Shown in pieces: positions 1 to 12,447 of a DNA stretch of 21,106 nt. Both the position numbers and the translations under genes were made by a program. Location: positions 1 to 21,106 of the forward strand of contig JAXDJC010000005.1 of NCBI GenBank assembly GCA_034663685.1, read 5' to 3'. Numbering within the stretch: position 1 is the stretch's first letter; every line of letters starts with the position of its first letter. The notes beneath the pieces are model-generated. The model was not told the origin of the DNA. It saw only the letters and a program-made list of their open reading frames with translations, and searched no databases. The stretch comes from AC-37 sp034663685. Lineage in GTDB: Bacteria; Actinomycetota; Thermoleophilia; Solirubrobacterales; Thermoleophilaceae.

Positions 1-206
1 CGACAACGAACGTGCACGTGGCCCTCGCCGCGCCGGACCGCGCGACGGTCGACGCCTTCCACGCCGCGGCCGTCGACGCAGGCGGGATCGACAACGGCGG
101 CCCCGGCGTGCGCGAGATGTACCACCCGGCCTACTACGGCGCCTTCGTCCTGGACCCGGACGGCAACAACGTCGAGGCCGTCTGCCACCGCCCGCCGGAC
201 GGGTAG
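1..206 (+). CDS. VOC/glyoxalase-fold protein, C-terminal part (5' end outside window)
   Basis: The reading frame is open from base 3 to the TAG at 204-206, so only the last 67 residues are visible and the true start lies upstream. They resemble the second half of a vicinal oxygen chelate (glyoxalase/bleomycin-resistance/dioxygenase) domain. The pattern 'YYGAFVLDPDGNNVEAVCH' is the family's closing beta-hairpin, where the Glu after 'NN' is normally the last metal ligand. The preceding 'DRATVDAFHAAAVDAGG' is the usual helix before it. Many such proteins act as lactoylglutathione lyase-like isomerases, dioxygenases or drug-binding proteins. Substrate and metal cannot be read from this fragment. 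A hairpin terminator follows, so the gene probably ends its transcription unit before gltB. Confidence 0.8.
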   Translation, partial: TTNVHVALAAPDRATVDAFHAAAVDAGGIDNGGPGVREMYHPAYYGAFVLDPDGNNVEAVCHRPPDG

Positions 207-220
207 CTCCACCAAACGCG

Positions 221-243
221 GGGGTGGCGAATCCGCCCCTTTC
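221..243 (+). terminator. Hairpin terminator after the VOC gene
   Basis: GGGGTGG (221-227) pairs with CCGCCCC (233-239), giving seven pairs with one T-G wobble. The loop is CGAAT and a short TTT run follows. It lies 14 nt after the VOC stop codon and just before the putative gltB promoter, which is where a terminator is expected. The T-tract is short, so intrinsic termination may be weak. Confidence 0.5.
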
Positions 244-248
244 ACCGC

Positions 249-254
249 TAACAT
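249..254 (+). promoter_or_regulatory. Putative -10 box of gltB
   Basis: TAACAT fits the TANNNT form seen before several other genes here. It would place the transcript start near 261 and leave a leader of about 40 nt before the ATG at 301. No convincing -35 hexamer is visible. No Shine-Dalgarno sequence is obvious before the gltB start. Confidence 0.35.
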
Positions 255-300
255 CTGCCGACCAACGGCCGAGCCGCCGCGGCCCAGACCCCTCTTGAAT

Positions 301-5035
<4,735 letters not shown>

Positions 5036-5043
<8 letters not shown>

Positions 5044-6481
5044 GCTCGGCGGCTTCCTCAAGATCCACCGCCACGAGCCGGGCAAGCGCCCGAAGCCCGA
5101 GCGCGTGGAGGACTTCAAGGAGTACGTGGTGCTGCTGCCCCAGGCCGAGCTCCAGGAGCAGGGCGCTCGCTGCATGGACTGCGGGATCCCGTTCTGCCAC
5201 TCGGGCTGCCCGCTCGGCAACCTGATCCCCGATTGGAACGACCTGGTGTACCGCGACCGCTGGCAGGAGGCGATCGAGGCCCTCCACGCCACCAACAACT
5301 TCCCCGAGTTCACCGGCCGGATCTGCCCCGCCCCGTGCGAGGCGGCCTGCGTGCTCGACATCAACGACGACGCGGTCACGATCAAGCAGATCGAGCAGTC
5401 GATCGCCGACCGCGCGTGGGACGAGGGCTGGATCAAGCCCGAGCCGCCGCCGTTCCGAACCGGGCGCACGGTGGCCGTGGTCGGCTCCGGCCCGGCCGGG
5501 ATGGCCGCCGCGGTGCAGCTCAACAAGGCGGGCCACACCGTCACGCTGTTCGAGCGGGGCGATCGCATCGGCGGGCTCATGCGCTACGGCGTGCCGGACT
5601 TCAAGCTCGAGAAGCGCTACGTGCAGCGGCGCGCGGATCTGATGGAGGCGGAGGGCGTGGAGATCCGCACCGGCGTGAACGTGGGGGTGGACATCACCGG
5701 CGACCAACTGCGCGAGCAGTTCGACGCGGTGGTGCTCTCGATCGGCTCCACGGTGCCGCGCGACCTGCCGGTGCCGGGCCGCGAGCTCGACGGCGTGCAC
5801 TTCGCGATGGAGTACCTGGAGCAGCGCAATCGGTTCGTGGCCGGCGACGACCCTCCCGCCAAGCCGATCAGCGCGGCCGGCAAGCACGTGGTGATCATCG
5901 GCGGCGGCGACACGGGCGCGGACTGCCTCGGCAACTCGCACCGCGAGAAGCCCGCCGGCGTCACCCAGTTCGAGGTGCTGCCGGAGCCGCCGCGCGAGCG
6001 GCCCGACGACCGCACGCCGTGGCCGCAGTGGCCGCTGATCCTGCGCACCTCAGGCGCGCACGAGGAGGGCGGCGAGCGCCACTACAGCATGATGACGACC
6101 CACCTCACGGGCGAGGACGGGGTTGTCAAGGAGCTTCACGGGCACAAGGTCGGCCCTCCCCCCGCGTTCGACAAGATCGAGGGGTCGGAGTTCACGATCC
6201 CGGCCGAGCTGGTGCTGCTGGCGATGGGCTTCCTCCACCCGCAGCACGAGGGCCTCGTGGAGCAGCTGGGCGTGGAGCTCGACGGGCGCGGCAACGTGTC
6301 CGACGACGACTTCGCCACGTCGGTGCCGGGCGTGTTCGCCTGCGGCGACGCGCGCCGCGGGCAGTCGCTGATCGTGTGGGCGATCGCCGAGGGCCGGCAG
6401 GCCGCGCGGTCGGCCGATCGCTACCTGAGCGGCCTCGGCGCCACGCCCGGCGAGCCGGAGCTGGCCGCCGCGGGCGCGTAG
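5036..6481 (+). CDS. gltD: Glutamate synthase small subunit (NADPH-dependent)
   Basis: Oxidises NAD(P)H through FAD and [4Fe-4S] clusters and passes electrons to GltB. The GTG start gives 481 residues, the usual family length, and an N-terminus 'MGELGGFLKIHRHEPGKR' typical of GltD. Cluster-binding cysteines are C46, C49, C54 and C58, then C97, C101 and C105 in 'CPAPCEAAC'. The FAD Rossmann motif 'VAVVGSGPAG' lies near residue 145. The NADPH motif 'VVIIGGGDTGADC' lies near residue 285. 'ACGDARRGQSLIVWAIAEGR' closes the FAD site. It overlaps the gltB stop by 8 bp. A methyltransferase gene follows with essentially no gap, suggesting one transcript. Confidence 0.97.
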
Positions 6482-6483
6482 CG

Positions 6484-7266
6484 CTGAACGTCAACCCGGT
6501 AGCCAGCAAGGGCTTCGGCCAGAACGCCGAGTCGTATGACCGCGCGCGGCCGGGCTGGCCGCGGGAGGCGGTGCGCGCGGCGCTCGACTTCTTCGGCGTG
6601 GAGCCGCGCTCGGCGGCGGTCGTGGACCTCGCCGCCGGAACCGGCCGGCTGACCCGCGAGCTCGTGGCCGCCGGCGCGTCGGTGACTGCCGTGGAGCCGG
6701 TGGCCGAGATGCGCGGGCTGATCCGGGACGCGGCGGCTGTGGAGGGGACGGCCGAGGCGATCCCGTTCGCCGACGGCTCGCTCGACGCCGTGTTCGCCGC
6801 CGAGGCGTTCCACTGGTTCGACGGGCCCGTCGCCCTGCGCGAGATCGCCCGCGTGCTGCGGCCCGGCGGCGGGCTGGCGCTGATGTGGAACGTGGGCCTG
6901 CCGCAGGACGAGGAGCAGCCGTGGCGCGGCGAGGTCGTCGAGGCGGTCAAGCACATCTACTTCCACCCGCAGGGCCGCCGCGTGCCGGCGGCGTCGGGCA
7001 ACCAGCCGAGCGAGAGCGCCGAGTGGCGCACCGGCCCCGGCTGGGAGCTGTTCGAGCCGATCGAGGAGCGCTCGTTCGAGCACGTCCAGCGGATGACCGT
7101 GGACGACTACCTGGCCTTCGTCAGCTCGTGGTCGTTCGTGGGGGTGATGGACGACGAGCCACGCGCGAAGCTGCTGGCGGACGTGGCGGCGGTACTGGAG
7201 CGCCACGGCGTGACCGAGTTCGACCAGCGCTGGCGCACCGACCTGTACCTGACGCGCCGGCGCTGA
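6484..7266 (+). CDS. Class I SAM-dependent methyltransferase, probable CTG start
   Basis: Shows the methyltransferase type 11 pattern. Motif I is 'VVDLAAGTGRLT' (about residues 46-57), the acidic ribose ligand is in 'VTAVEPV', and the later segments 'DGSLDAVFAAEAFHWF' and 'IARVLRPGGGLAL' match. The N-terminus 'FGQNAESYDRARPGWP' is typical of this subgroup, whose proteins begin about ten residues before it. No ATG, GTG or TTG lies there. CTG at 6484, 2 nt after the gltD stop, fits best and gives 260 residues. The nearest upstream conventional in-frame start is GTG 6376, inside gltD, which would add 36 Arg-rich residues. The substrate is unknown. Placement suggests read-through from gltBD, but a role in nitrogen metabolism is not implied. 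Confidence 0.85.
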   Translation: MNVNPVASKGFGQNAESYDRARPGWPREAVRAALDFFGVEPRSAAVVDLAAGTGRLTRELVAAGASVTAVEPVAEMRGLIRDAAAVEGTAEAIPFADGSLDAVFAAEAFHWFDGPVALREIARVLRPGGGLALMWNVGLPQDEEQPWRGEVVEAVKHIYFHPQGRRVPAASGNQPSESAEWRTGPGWELFEPIEERSFEHVQRMTVDDYLAFVSSWSFVGVMDDEPRAKLLADVAAVLERHGVTEFDQRWRTDLYLTRRR

Positions 7267-7309
7267 GGGGGGCGAAAAGGCCGCTCCACGCCCTGAGCTT
7301 GGGGAGGTC

Positions 7310-7567
7310 ATGCACAGCCAGCTCGAAATACTCGTCGCGCTCCTCGCGGTGGCGCTCGGGGCCGTACTCGTGCCGATCGTTCGGCCGATTCCAGAGGTCG
7401 CCTTCGTGCTCCAGTGCTCGGGGGCTGGAGGTCTGTTCGGTGCCGCGTGGGCGGTGACTCGCAGGCCGGGTGAGACCGGAGCAATCGGGAAGCTCACCGC
7501 CACGGGGAGCGTGGTCGGCGCTACCGGCGGACTGTTGATCGTGGGCGTGGAGGCCTTACCCTTGTGA
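7310..7567 (+). CDS. Small membrane protein of unknown function (85 aa)
   Basis: I do not recognise a family. The ATG follows GGGGAGG (7301-7307) by only 2 nt, a strong but tightly spaced ribosome site. The protein looks mostly membrane-embedded: hydrophobic stretches at about residues 6-24, 29-49 and 64-84, with a basic turn 'TRRPGETG' between the second and third. That predicts three short spans. Its TGA overlaps the next gene's GTG (GTGA, 7564-7567), so the two are probably co-translated and may act as a pair. A loose GC-rich inverted repeat (7262-7298) lies between it and the methyltransferase gene, so this pair may be a separate unit. Confidence 0.6.
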   Translation: MHSQLEILVALLAVALGAVLVPIVRPIPEVAFVLQCSGAGGLFGAAWAVTRRPGETGAIGKLTATGSVVGATGGLLIVGVEALPL

Positions 7568-7755
7568 CCATGATTCGCGATTACGCGCCGGTCGCCATCG
7601 TCCTCGTGGTGCTGTCCATCGCGATCGGGGTGCTTCGAAGCCTGTACGACTGGGGCCACTGGACCCTCCTGGGCGTGGTCGCCGTCGAGCTGTTCTTGGT
7701 GATGGGCATCTTCGAGCGGGTCGATGCCCGGCGCGGCCCGTACCGCCGCGCCTAG
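7564..7755 (+). CDS. Small membrane protein of unknown function (63 aa)
   Basis: Starts at GTG 7564 inside the stop of the preceding gene, or at ATG 7570. Two hydrophobic segments are visible (about residues 9-23 and 34-49), followed by a basic tail 'RVDARRGPYRRA'. This suggests a two-span protein with a positively charged cytoplasmic C-terminus. No family is recognised. Coupling to the upstream 85-residue gene suggests a small two-protein membrane unit. Its TAG shares the tetranucleotide CTAG with the stop codon of the oppositely oriented amine oxidase gene, leaving no room for a terminator between the convergent genes. Confidence 0.6.
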   Translation: MTMIRDYAPVAIVLVVLSIAIGVLRSLYDWGHWTLLGVVAVELFLVMGIFERVDARRGPYRRA

Positions 7756-9200
7756 AGCCGCGCCAGCGCCTCGGCCGCCGCGCGCTCGCCCGAGCGCACC
7801 GCTCCGTCGATGTAGCCGGCCCACAGCGTGGACGTCTCGGTTCCGGCCCAGTGGATCCGGCCGACCGGCTCCCGGATCGCCGGACCGAATGCCATCAGCG
7901 TGCCCGGCGTGAGGTTGCCCCCGTAGCAGCCGCCCGACCACAGCTCGTCCTGCCAGGCCATCTCCACGTAGCTCACGGGCTTGAGCGCGCGGTCGCCGAA
8001 GTACGTGGCGAAGTTGCGCAGCACCGCCGCGCGCCGGTCGGCCGCCGAGCGCTGCCCCCACACGCGCGACTCGCGTCCCTCGATGAACCCGAGCATCACC
8101 CCGCGCGAGCCGCTCGCCGGCGTGTTGTCGAAGGTGATCTTCACCGGGCTCGCGTCGCTCACCACCTGTCCGGTCAGCCCGTCATCACGCCAGAACGGCT
8201 TGTCGTACACGGCCTCGCACTTCACGACCGAGCCCATCGGCCAGTTCTGCGTGAGCCGGTCGCGCGAGGCCGGCAGCGCGGGGCTGAACTCGATCCGCTG
8301 GCAGAGCGTGGGGGGGATGGCCACGATCACGCGCTTGGCGCTCACGATCGCGCGGCCGGACTCCACGGTCACGCTCCTGCCGCCCTGCTTGATCCGGCGC
8401 ACCGGCGAGCCGAGCACCACGCGCCTCGAGCCGAGCTTCTTCGCCAGCCGCAGCGCCACCCGCTGCGACCCGCCCACGAAGCGGCTCTCCTGCGCGCCGC
8501 CCGCGGTGTTGATCAGCCGGTTGAAGTCGCCGGGCGTGGACTCGTTGCCGGCCGCCGCCGTGTAGAAGAGGAGCCAGAGTAGGGAGATGTCGCGCGGCTC
8601 GGCCGCGAAAACGGCCTCGATCCCCACGTCGAAGAGGAAGCGCCCGCCCTCGGTGGCGGTGTTCGCGCGCGCGAAGGTCTCGGCGGTCTGCGAGTCCCAC
8701 TCGGTTGCGCGCGGTGCCTCCCACGGCGCGTCGCGCGGGACCGTGCCCGCCATGTCGTTCAGCTGCTGGATGAACGCCGCCGCCTGGGGCGCGCCCTCCG
8801 GGTCCGGCGGAACGGGCCCGAGCGGCCCCGACGAGCTGAACCGCGACAGCGCGCCCTTGCGGTAGTAGAGGTTGTCGCCGTCGTTGTACGTCCTGTATGT
8901 GGGCACGGCCATCTGCTCGCCGAGCGCGATCAGCCGGTCCTGCGTGGGGCCGACCCACTGGCCGCCGATCTCCACCACGTCGCCGCCCCCGATCGGCGCG
9001 TTGAGCGTGCGCCCGCCCACGCGGTTGCGCGCCTCGAGCACGATCACCGACTTGCCCGCCGCGACGAGGTCGCGCGCCGCGGTCAGGCCGGCGAAGCCGG
9101 CGCCGACGACGACCACGTCCGCGCGCCGCCGGCGGGGAGCGGCGCTTGCCGCGGGGGTGAGGAGCTCGCGCCGAGAGGTCGTGGGGCCCCTACGGGCCAA
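7752..9200 (-). CDS. Flavin monoamine oxidase family protein
   Basis: FAD enzyme that oxidises a primary amine to an imine/aldehyde with release of H2O2. The start is TTG at 9200, preceded by AGGTGG (9207-9212) at 6 nt, giving 482 residues. The dinucleotide-binding fold begins with 'VVVVGAGFAGLTAARDL' (about 29-45), then 'LEARNRVGGRT' and 'EIGGQWVGPTQ'. The C-terminal block 'WAGTETSTLWAGYIDGAVRSG' matches MAO-type enzymes. 'SGGCYGG' places Cys425 where, as I recall, mammalian MAO A/B attach FAD covalently. There is no C-terminal membrane tail. The N-terminus 'TSRRELLTPAASA' recalls a Tat motif but lacks a hydrophobic core, so export is doubtful. It overlaps the upstream amidase gene by 11 bp, implying co-translation. 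The substrate is unknown; monoamine or putrescine oxidase are options. Confidence 0.9.
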   Translation of the reverse strand: MARRGPTTSRRELLTPAASAAPRRRRADVVVVGAGFAGLTAARDLVAAGKSVIVLEARNRVGGRTLNAPIGGGDVVEIGGQWVGPTQDRLIALGEQMAVPTYRTYNDGDNLYYRKGALSRFSSSGPLGPVPPDPEGAPQAAAFIQQLNDMAGTVPRDAPWEAPRATEWDSQTAETFARANTATEGGRFLFDVGIEAVFAAEPRDISLLWLLFYTAAAGNESTPGDFNRLINTAGGAQESRFVGGSQRVALRLAKKLGSRRVVLGSPVRRIKQGGRSVTVESGRAIVSAKRVIVAIPPTLCQRIEFSPALPASRDRLTQNWPMGSVVKCEAVYDKPFWRDDGLTGQVVSDASPVKITFDNTPASGSRGVMLGFIEGRESRVWGQRSAADRRAAVLRNFATYFGDRALKPVSYVEMAWQDELWSGGCYGGNLTPGTLMAFGPAIREPVGRIHWAGTETSTLWAGYIDGAVRSGERAAAEALARL

Positions 9201-11571
9201 GCTCGACCACCTGCTGCCAGGTCCCGCGGTCGAGGAACGGGATGTCCGGGAAGCTGGCCGCGCCCTGGGCGCTCGGGTGGTACATCAGGCGCTTGTCGCG
9301 CCACTTTGCCGGATCGGGCGTGCCGAATCTGGCCTGGAGCGCGGGGAACGCGAGCTTGGCCGCCTGGCGCCAGCCGCGCGGGCCGATCGTCCTGAGCGCG
9401 TACACCTGAACGTTCGAGAGCTCGAACTTGTGCGAGCCGCCGGGGCTCGTCTCGAACAGGTGGAGGTCCGGGCTGTCGTAGAGCTTGCCGAAGGCGATCT
9501 TCAGCGCGCCGTTGGCGAACGCCTGCCACGCGGCCACGCCGGGGTCGACGGTGCCGTTCGCGTCCACCTGGTGATAGGAGCCGTTCCAGTGCTTGATCGT
9601 GTCGAGCACGGTCTTGGCGGGCCCGGTCGCGCCGACCAGGGCCTTGTTCAGCGGACCGGCCGCGATCGGGCGCTGCTGGGCGGTCGTGCCGGTGATCCGG
9701 TCCACGGCCCGTGCGTTCTCGTAGCCGCCGCCCTTCGCATGCGCGGCCGCGACCGCCTTCGAGAGCAGGTGCGAGCGGTGGTAGGTGCCGAGCAGCCGCT
9801 CGCGCGCGGGGATGTCTCCCTGCGTCCAGCCGACCGACGGCACGTTGTTCCAGTTCACGAGCCAGCCCTGCTTCGGGTTGATCACGTGCGGGCGCTGGGC
9901 GGGGGTGAGGAAGCCGCGCCACTCGGCCTCGCCGGTGCCGGGGAACGGGAGGCGCTCGTCGTACCCGCGCGGCTTGATCGGCAGAAGGCCCGGATGCCAG
10001 TAGCCGATGTTGCCCTGGCTGTCGGCAGCCATCAGGTTCTCGTTCCAGGAGACCCCGGCCATGGCCTTGTCCACCTCGAACACGTTCTTGGCCTCGCTCA
10101 CGCCCACGAGCCCGACGAGCGTGTCGAACTCGCGTCCCCAGATCGCGTAGCGCCGGGCGAACGCCACACCGTCGCCGCGGCCCTGGACCGGGCCGTGGAT
10201 CGTGCGGCAGATCCGGCGCGTCTCGGAGCCCGACTCCGGCACGAACGGCTTGATGTCGAGGATGCTCGTGGCGTCGGAGGGCGGCGAGCGGTAGGAGAAG
10301 GTCTCGTCGCGGCAGTCCATGTGCCGCTCCTGGCCCTTGTATGTGTACGTCTCCGGGCCGGTCGTCTTCTCCACGTAGAGGTCGTCCTCGTCCGTGAGTC
10401 CGCTGGTGAAGCCCCAGGCCACGTCGCTGTTGTGGCCGATGCCGATCAGCGGCACGCCGGGCGCCGTCACGCCGCGCACGTCGTAGCCCGGCCGGTGCAC
10501 CTCGAACTCCACGAACAGCTCGGGGATCTGGAAGCCGAGCTGAGGCCCGTTGAACAGGGTGGCCCCGCCGCCCTTGTTGCGGATCGCCCACATGTTCGAG
10601 CCGCGCATCCCGAGCTGCCCGAGCATCGGCAGCTCGCCGGCCGCGCGCGCCGAGGCGTTCGTGCCGCCCACGTCCTCGGCCTTCGGCATCGGCACCGTCT
10701 TGAGGAACGCCTGCGAGCGCTTGAAGCCCTCGGCCTCCTGCTTGGCGCTGCGCCCCGGCTGCGCCGGGAACGAGCCCGAGGACGCCGGCACCGACGGGAT
10801 CTGCCCCTTGGTCCGGATCGGGAGGACCGCGTTGAAGAGCTTGGAGCCGAAGACGTTCAGCGCCTTCCAGTTGCCCATCTCCTCGCCGTCGTCGCTCGGC
10901 ACCGTGCGCGCCAGGAAGACGCCGATGGAAGCCGAGTCGCGCGTGGTCCAGTCGACCGGCGGCGCCGCGTTCACCAGCGCGAACTCGGCCGGCAGCTTGT
11001 TGGGGTCGGTGCGCGTCTGCGCGATCCAGGCGTTCACCCCGTCGGCATAGCTGCGGAAGCGCTGCTGCTCGGCGGCCGGAAGCTTCGTGACCATCGCGTC
11101 GTACTCCGCCCCGGTGTAGAAGTCGCGGCGCGCCTTGATGTCGTCCTGGAGGTAGCCGCGCCCCACGATCTCCGCCAGGCGGCCCTGGGTCGCGCGCCGG
11201 AACAGCTCCATCTGGAAGAGCCGGTCCTGAGCGACCGCGTAGCCGGCCCCGAACCACACGTCGTCGTCGTTGGCCCCGTGGATGTTCGGCACGCCGAACT
11301 GGTCGCGCTCGATCGTCACGCCCGGGCGCGGGGTCTCCACCGACTGCGCGAGGTTGTTGAAGCCGTGCGGCTTGAAGTCGAACGCCAGGAACCGCTCGAC
11401 CTGGTCGGTCAAATGCGGCGAGCCGGTCCCGTTCGGCACGCCGGCCGCGTCCACGAACCCGCTCTGGCCTGGAGGCAGGATGTCGCCCGCCCGGATCACC
11501 CGCGCTCCGGCGCTCGCGGGTGCCGCGAGCGCAACCGCCGCCAGCGCCATCCCAAGGAACCTGCCCCTCAC
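9190..11571 (-). CDS. Penicillin acylase family (S45) N-terminal nucleophile amidohydrolase, exported
   Basis: Penicillin amidase/acyl-homoserine-lactone acylase family: an autocatalytically cleaved precursor that hydrolyses amide bonds of acyl side chains. The GTG start at 11571 gives 793 residues. The N-terminus 'MRGRFLGMALAAVALAAPASA' is a Sec-type signal peptide with likely cleavage after ASA. The alpha-chain signature is 'ERDQFGVPNIHGANDDDVWFG' split across residues 88-108, then 'GYAVAQDRLFQMEL'. 'RGSNMWAI' marks the processing site, with Ser325 as predicted nucleophile and new beta-chain N-terminus. 'GHNSDVAWGFT' and 'HGPVQGRGDGVAFARRYAIWG' are further beta-chain blocks. It lies divergent from fdhD across about 50 bp and upstream of the amine oxidase gene. 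The acyl specificity cannot be deduced. Confidence 0.92.
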   Translation of the reverse strand: MRGRFLGMALAAVALAAPASAGARVIRAGDILPPGQSGFVDAAGVPNGTGSPHLTDQVERFLAFDFKPHGFNNLAQSVETPRPGVTIERDQFGVPNIHGANDDDVWFGAGYAVAQDRLFQMELFRRATQGRLAEIVGRGYLQDDIKARRDFYTGAEYDAMVTKLPAAEQQRFRSYADGVNAWIAQTRTDPNKLPAEFALVNAAPPVDWTTRDSASIGVFLARTVPSDDGEEMGNWKALNVFGSKLFNAVLPIRTKGQIPSVPASSGSFPAQPGRSAKQEAEGFKRSQAFLKTVPMPKAEDVGGTNASARAAGELPMLGQLGMRGSNMWAIRNKGGGATLFNGPQLGFQIPELFVEFEVHRPGYDVRGVTAPGVPLIGIGHNSDVAWGFTSGLTDEDDLYVEKTTGPETYTYKGQERHMDCRDETFSYRSPPSDATSILDIKPFVPESGSETRRICRTIHGPVQGRGDGVAFARRYAIWGREFDTLVGLVGVSEAKNVFEVDKAMAGVSWNENLMAADSQGNIGYWHPGLLPIKPRGYDERLPFPGTGEAEWRGFLTPAQRPHVINPKQGWLVNWNNVPSVGWTQGDIPARERLLGTYHRSHLLSKAVAAAHAKGGGYENARAVDRITGTTAQQRPIAAGPLNKALVGATGPAKTVLDTIKHWNGSYHQVDANGTVDPGVAAWQAFANGALKIAFGKLYDSPDLHLFETSPGGSHKFELSNVQVYALRTIGPRGWRQAAKLAFPALQARFGTPDPAKWRDKRLMYHPSAQGAASFPDIPFLDRGTWQQVVELGP

Positions 11572-11621
11572 CGCGGCGACTCTACCGGTCGCCTCGCCCG
11601 CGAAGCGCCATCATCTGGCCG

Positions 11622-12428
11622 GTGGAGCGGGTGTTCGACCGGCACGTGAGCGCCGTGGAGGTCCAGCGGCGGACCGCCGGCGCGGGCACGGCCGAGCGCG
11701 ACGAGGTGGCGGTGGAGGAGCCGCTCGAGATCCGAGTGGACGGCGAGCCGCTTGCGGTGACCATGCGCACGCCGGGCGAGGACGAGGCGCTCGCCGCGGG
11801 CTTCCTCGCGGGCGAGGGGCTGATCGCGGGGCCGGACGACCTGCTGGCCGTCGGCCCGTCGGCGGACCTCGCCGCGAACGTGGTGGAGGTGCGCACGCGG
11901 GCCGGCCTGCGCCGCGACGGCGCCGCCGAGCGGAGCTTCCACCTCACCTCCTCGTGCGGCGTGTGCGGCAAGGCGGCGCTCGAGAGCGTGCGGCTCGCCG
12001 CGCCCGGGCCGCCGCCGGCCGATCCCGTCGACGCGGAGCTGGTCCGCCGCGCGCCGGAGGAGCTGCGCACCCGCCAGCACGCCTTCGAGCGCACCGGCGG
12101 CCTCCACGCCACCGCCCTCTTCGATCCCGGCGGGGAGCTGATCGCGATCCACGAGGACGTGGGCCGCCACAACGCCATGGACAAGGCGATCGGGGAGCTT
12201 CTGCTGGCCGGCCGCTTCCCGCTCCCCGGCGTGATCGCGTGCCTCAGCGGCCGCTCCTCGTTCGAGCTGGTGCAGAAGGCGGCGCTGGCCGGGCTCGCCG
12301 GGATCGTGGCCGTGGGCGCGCCGTCGAGCCTCGCGGTCGCCCTCGCGCGCGAGCGCGGGATGCTTCTGTGCGGTTTCGCCCGCGGCGGCTCGTACAACGT
12401 CTATTCGGGGGTCGCGCGACTGGCCTGA
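11622..12428 (+). CDS. fdhD: Formate dehydrogenase accessory sulfurtransferase
   Basis: FdhD passes sulfur from a cysteine desulfurase to the molybdenum cofactor of formate dehydrogenases. GTG 11622 gives 268 residues; GTG 11631 is an equally plausible start, with GGTGGAG just before it. The frame is open further upstream, but those codons are Pro/Arg-rich and overlap the divergent acylase gene. The catalytic pair is in 'SSCGVCGKAALE' (C112, C115). 'GGLHATALFDPGGELIAIHEDVGRHNAMDKAIG' (about residues 164-196) and 'CLSGRSSFELVQKAALAGL' are the typical cofactor-binding core. No formate dehydrogenase or other molybdoenzyme is in the window, so its client is elsewhere. The next gene follows after 19 nt. 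Confidence 0.95.
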   Translation: MERVFDRHVSAVEVQRRTAGAGTAERDEVAVEEPLEIRVDGEPLAVTMRTPGEDEALAAGFLAGEGLIAGPDDLLAVGPSADLAANVVEVRTRAGLRRDGAAERSFHLTSSCGVCGKAALESVRLAAPGPPPADPVDAELVRRAPEELRTRQHAFERTGGLHATALFDPGGELIAIHEDVGRHNAMDKAIGELLLAGRFPLPGVIACLSGRSSFELVQKAALAGLAGIVAVGAPSSLAVALARERGMLLCGFARGGSYNVYSGVARLA

Positions 12429-12435
12429 CCCGGCG

Positions 12436-12441
12436 TATGCT
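12436..12441 (+). promoter_or_regulatory. Putative -10 box for leaderless sigma-factor mRNA
   Basis: TATGCT ends exactly 6 nt before the ATG at 12448, so transcription would begin at or next to the start codon. There is no recognisable Shine-Dalgarno sequence in the 19-nt gap after fdhD, which fits a leaderless message. No -35 hexamer is evident. Confidence 0.4.
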
Positions 12442-12447
12442 GGGCAC

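Noticed and set aside
7262..7298. GC-rich inverted repeat after the methyltransferase gene as a terminator
   Set aside because: Needs a 3-nt bulge, a mismatch and a long loop and has no T-tract; only mentioned as context.
6421..8061. 546-codon minus-strand open frame over the methyltransferase and small membrane genes
   Set aside because: Composition is that of antisense GC-rich DNA and it conflicts with a well-supported methyltransferase.
9090..9200. Tat signal peptide on the amine oxidase
   Set aside because: 'TSRREL' recalls a twin-arginine motif but no hydrophobic core follows; more basic residues come instead.
8872..11649. 925-codon plus-strand open frame opposite the amidase/oxidase pair
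   Set aside because: Antisense shadow of two clear enzymes; no domain seen.
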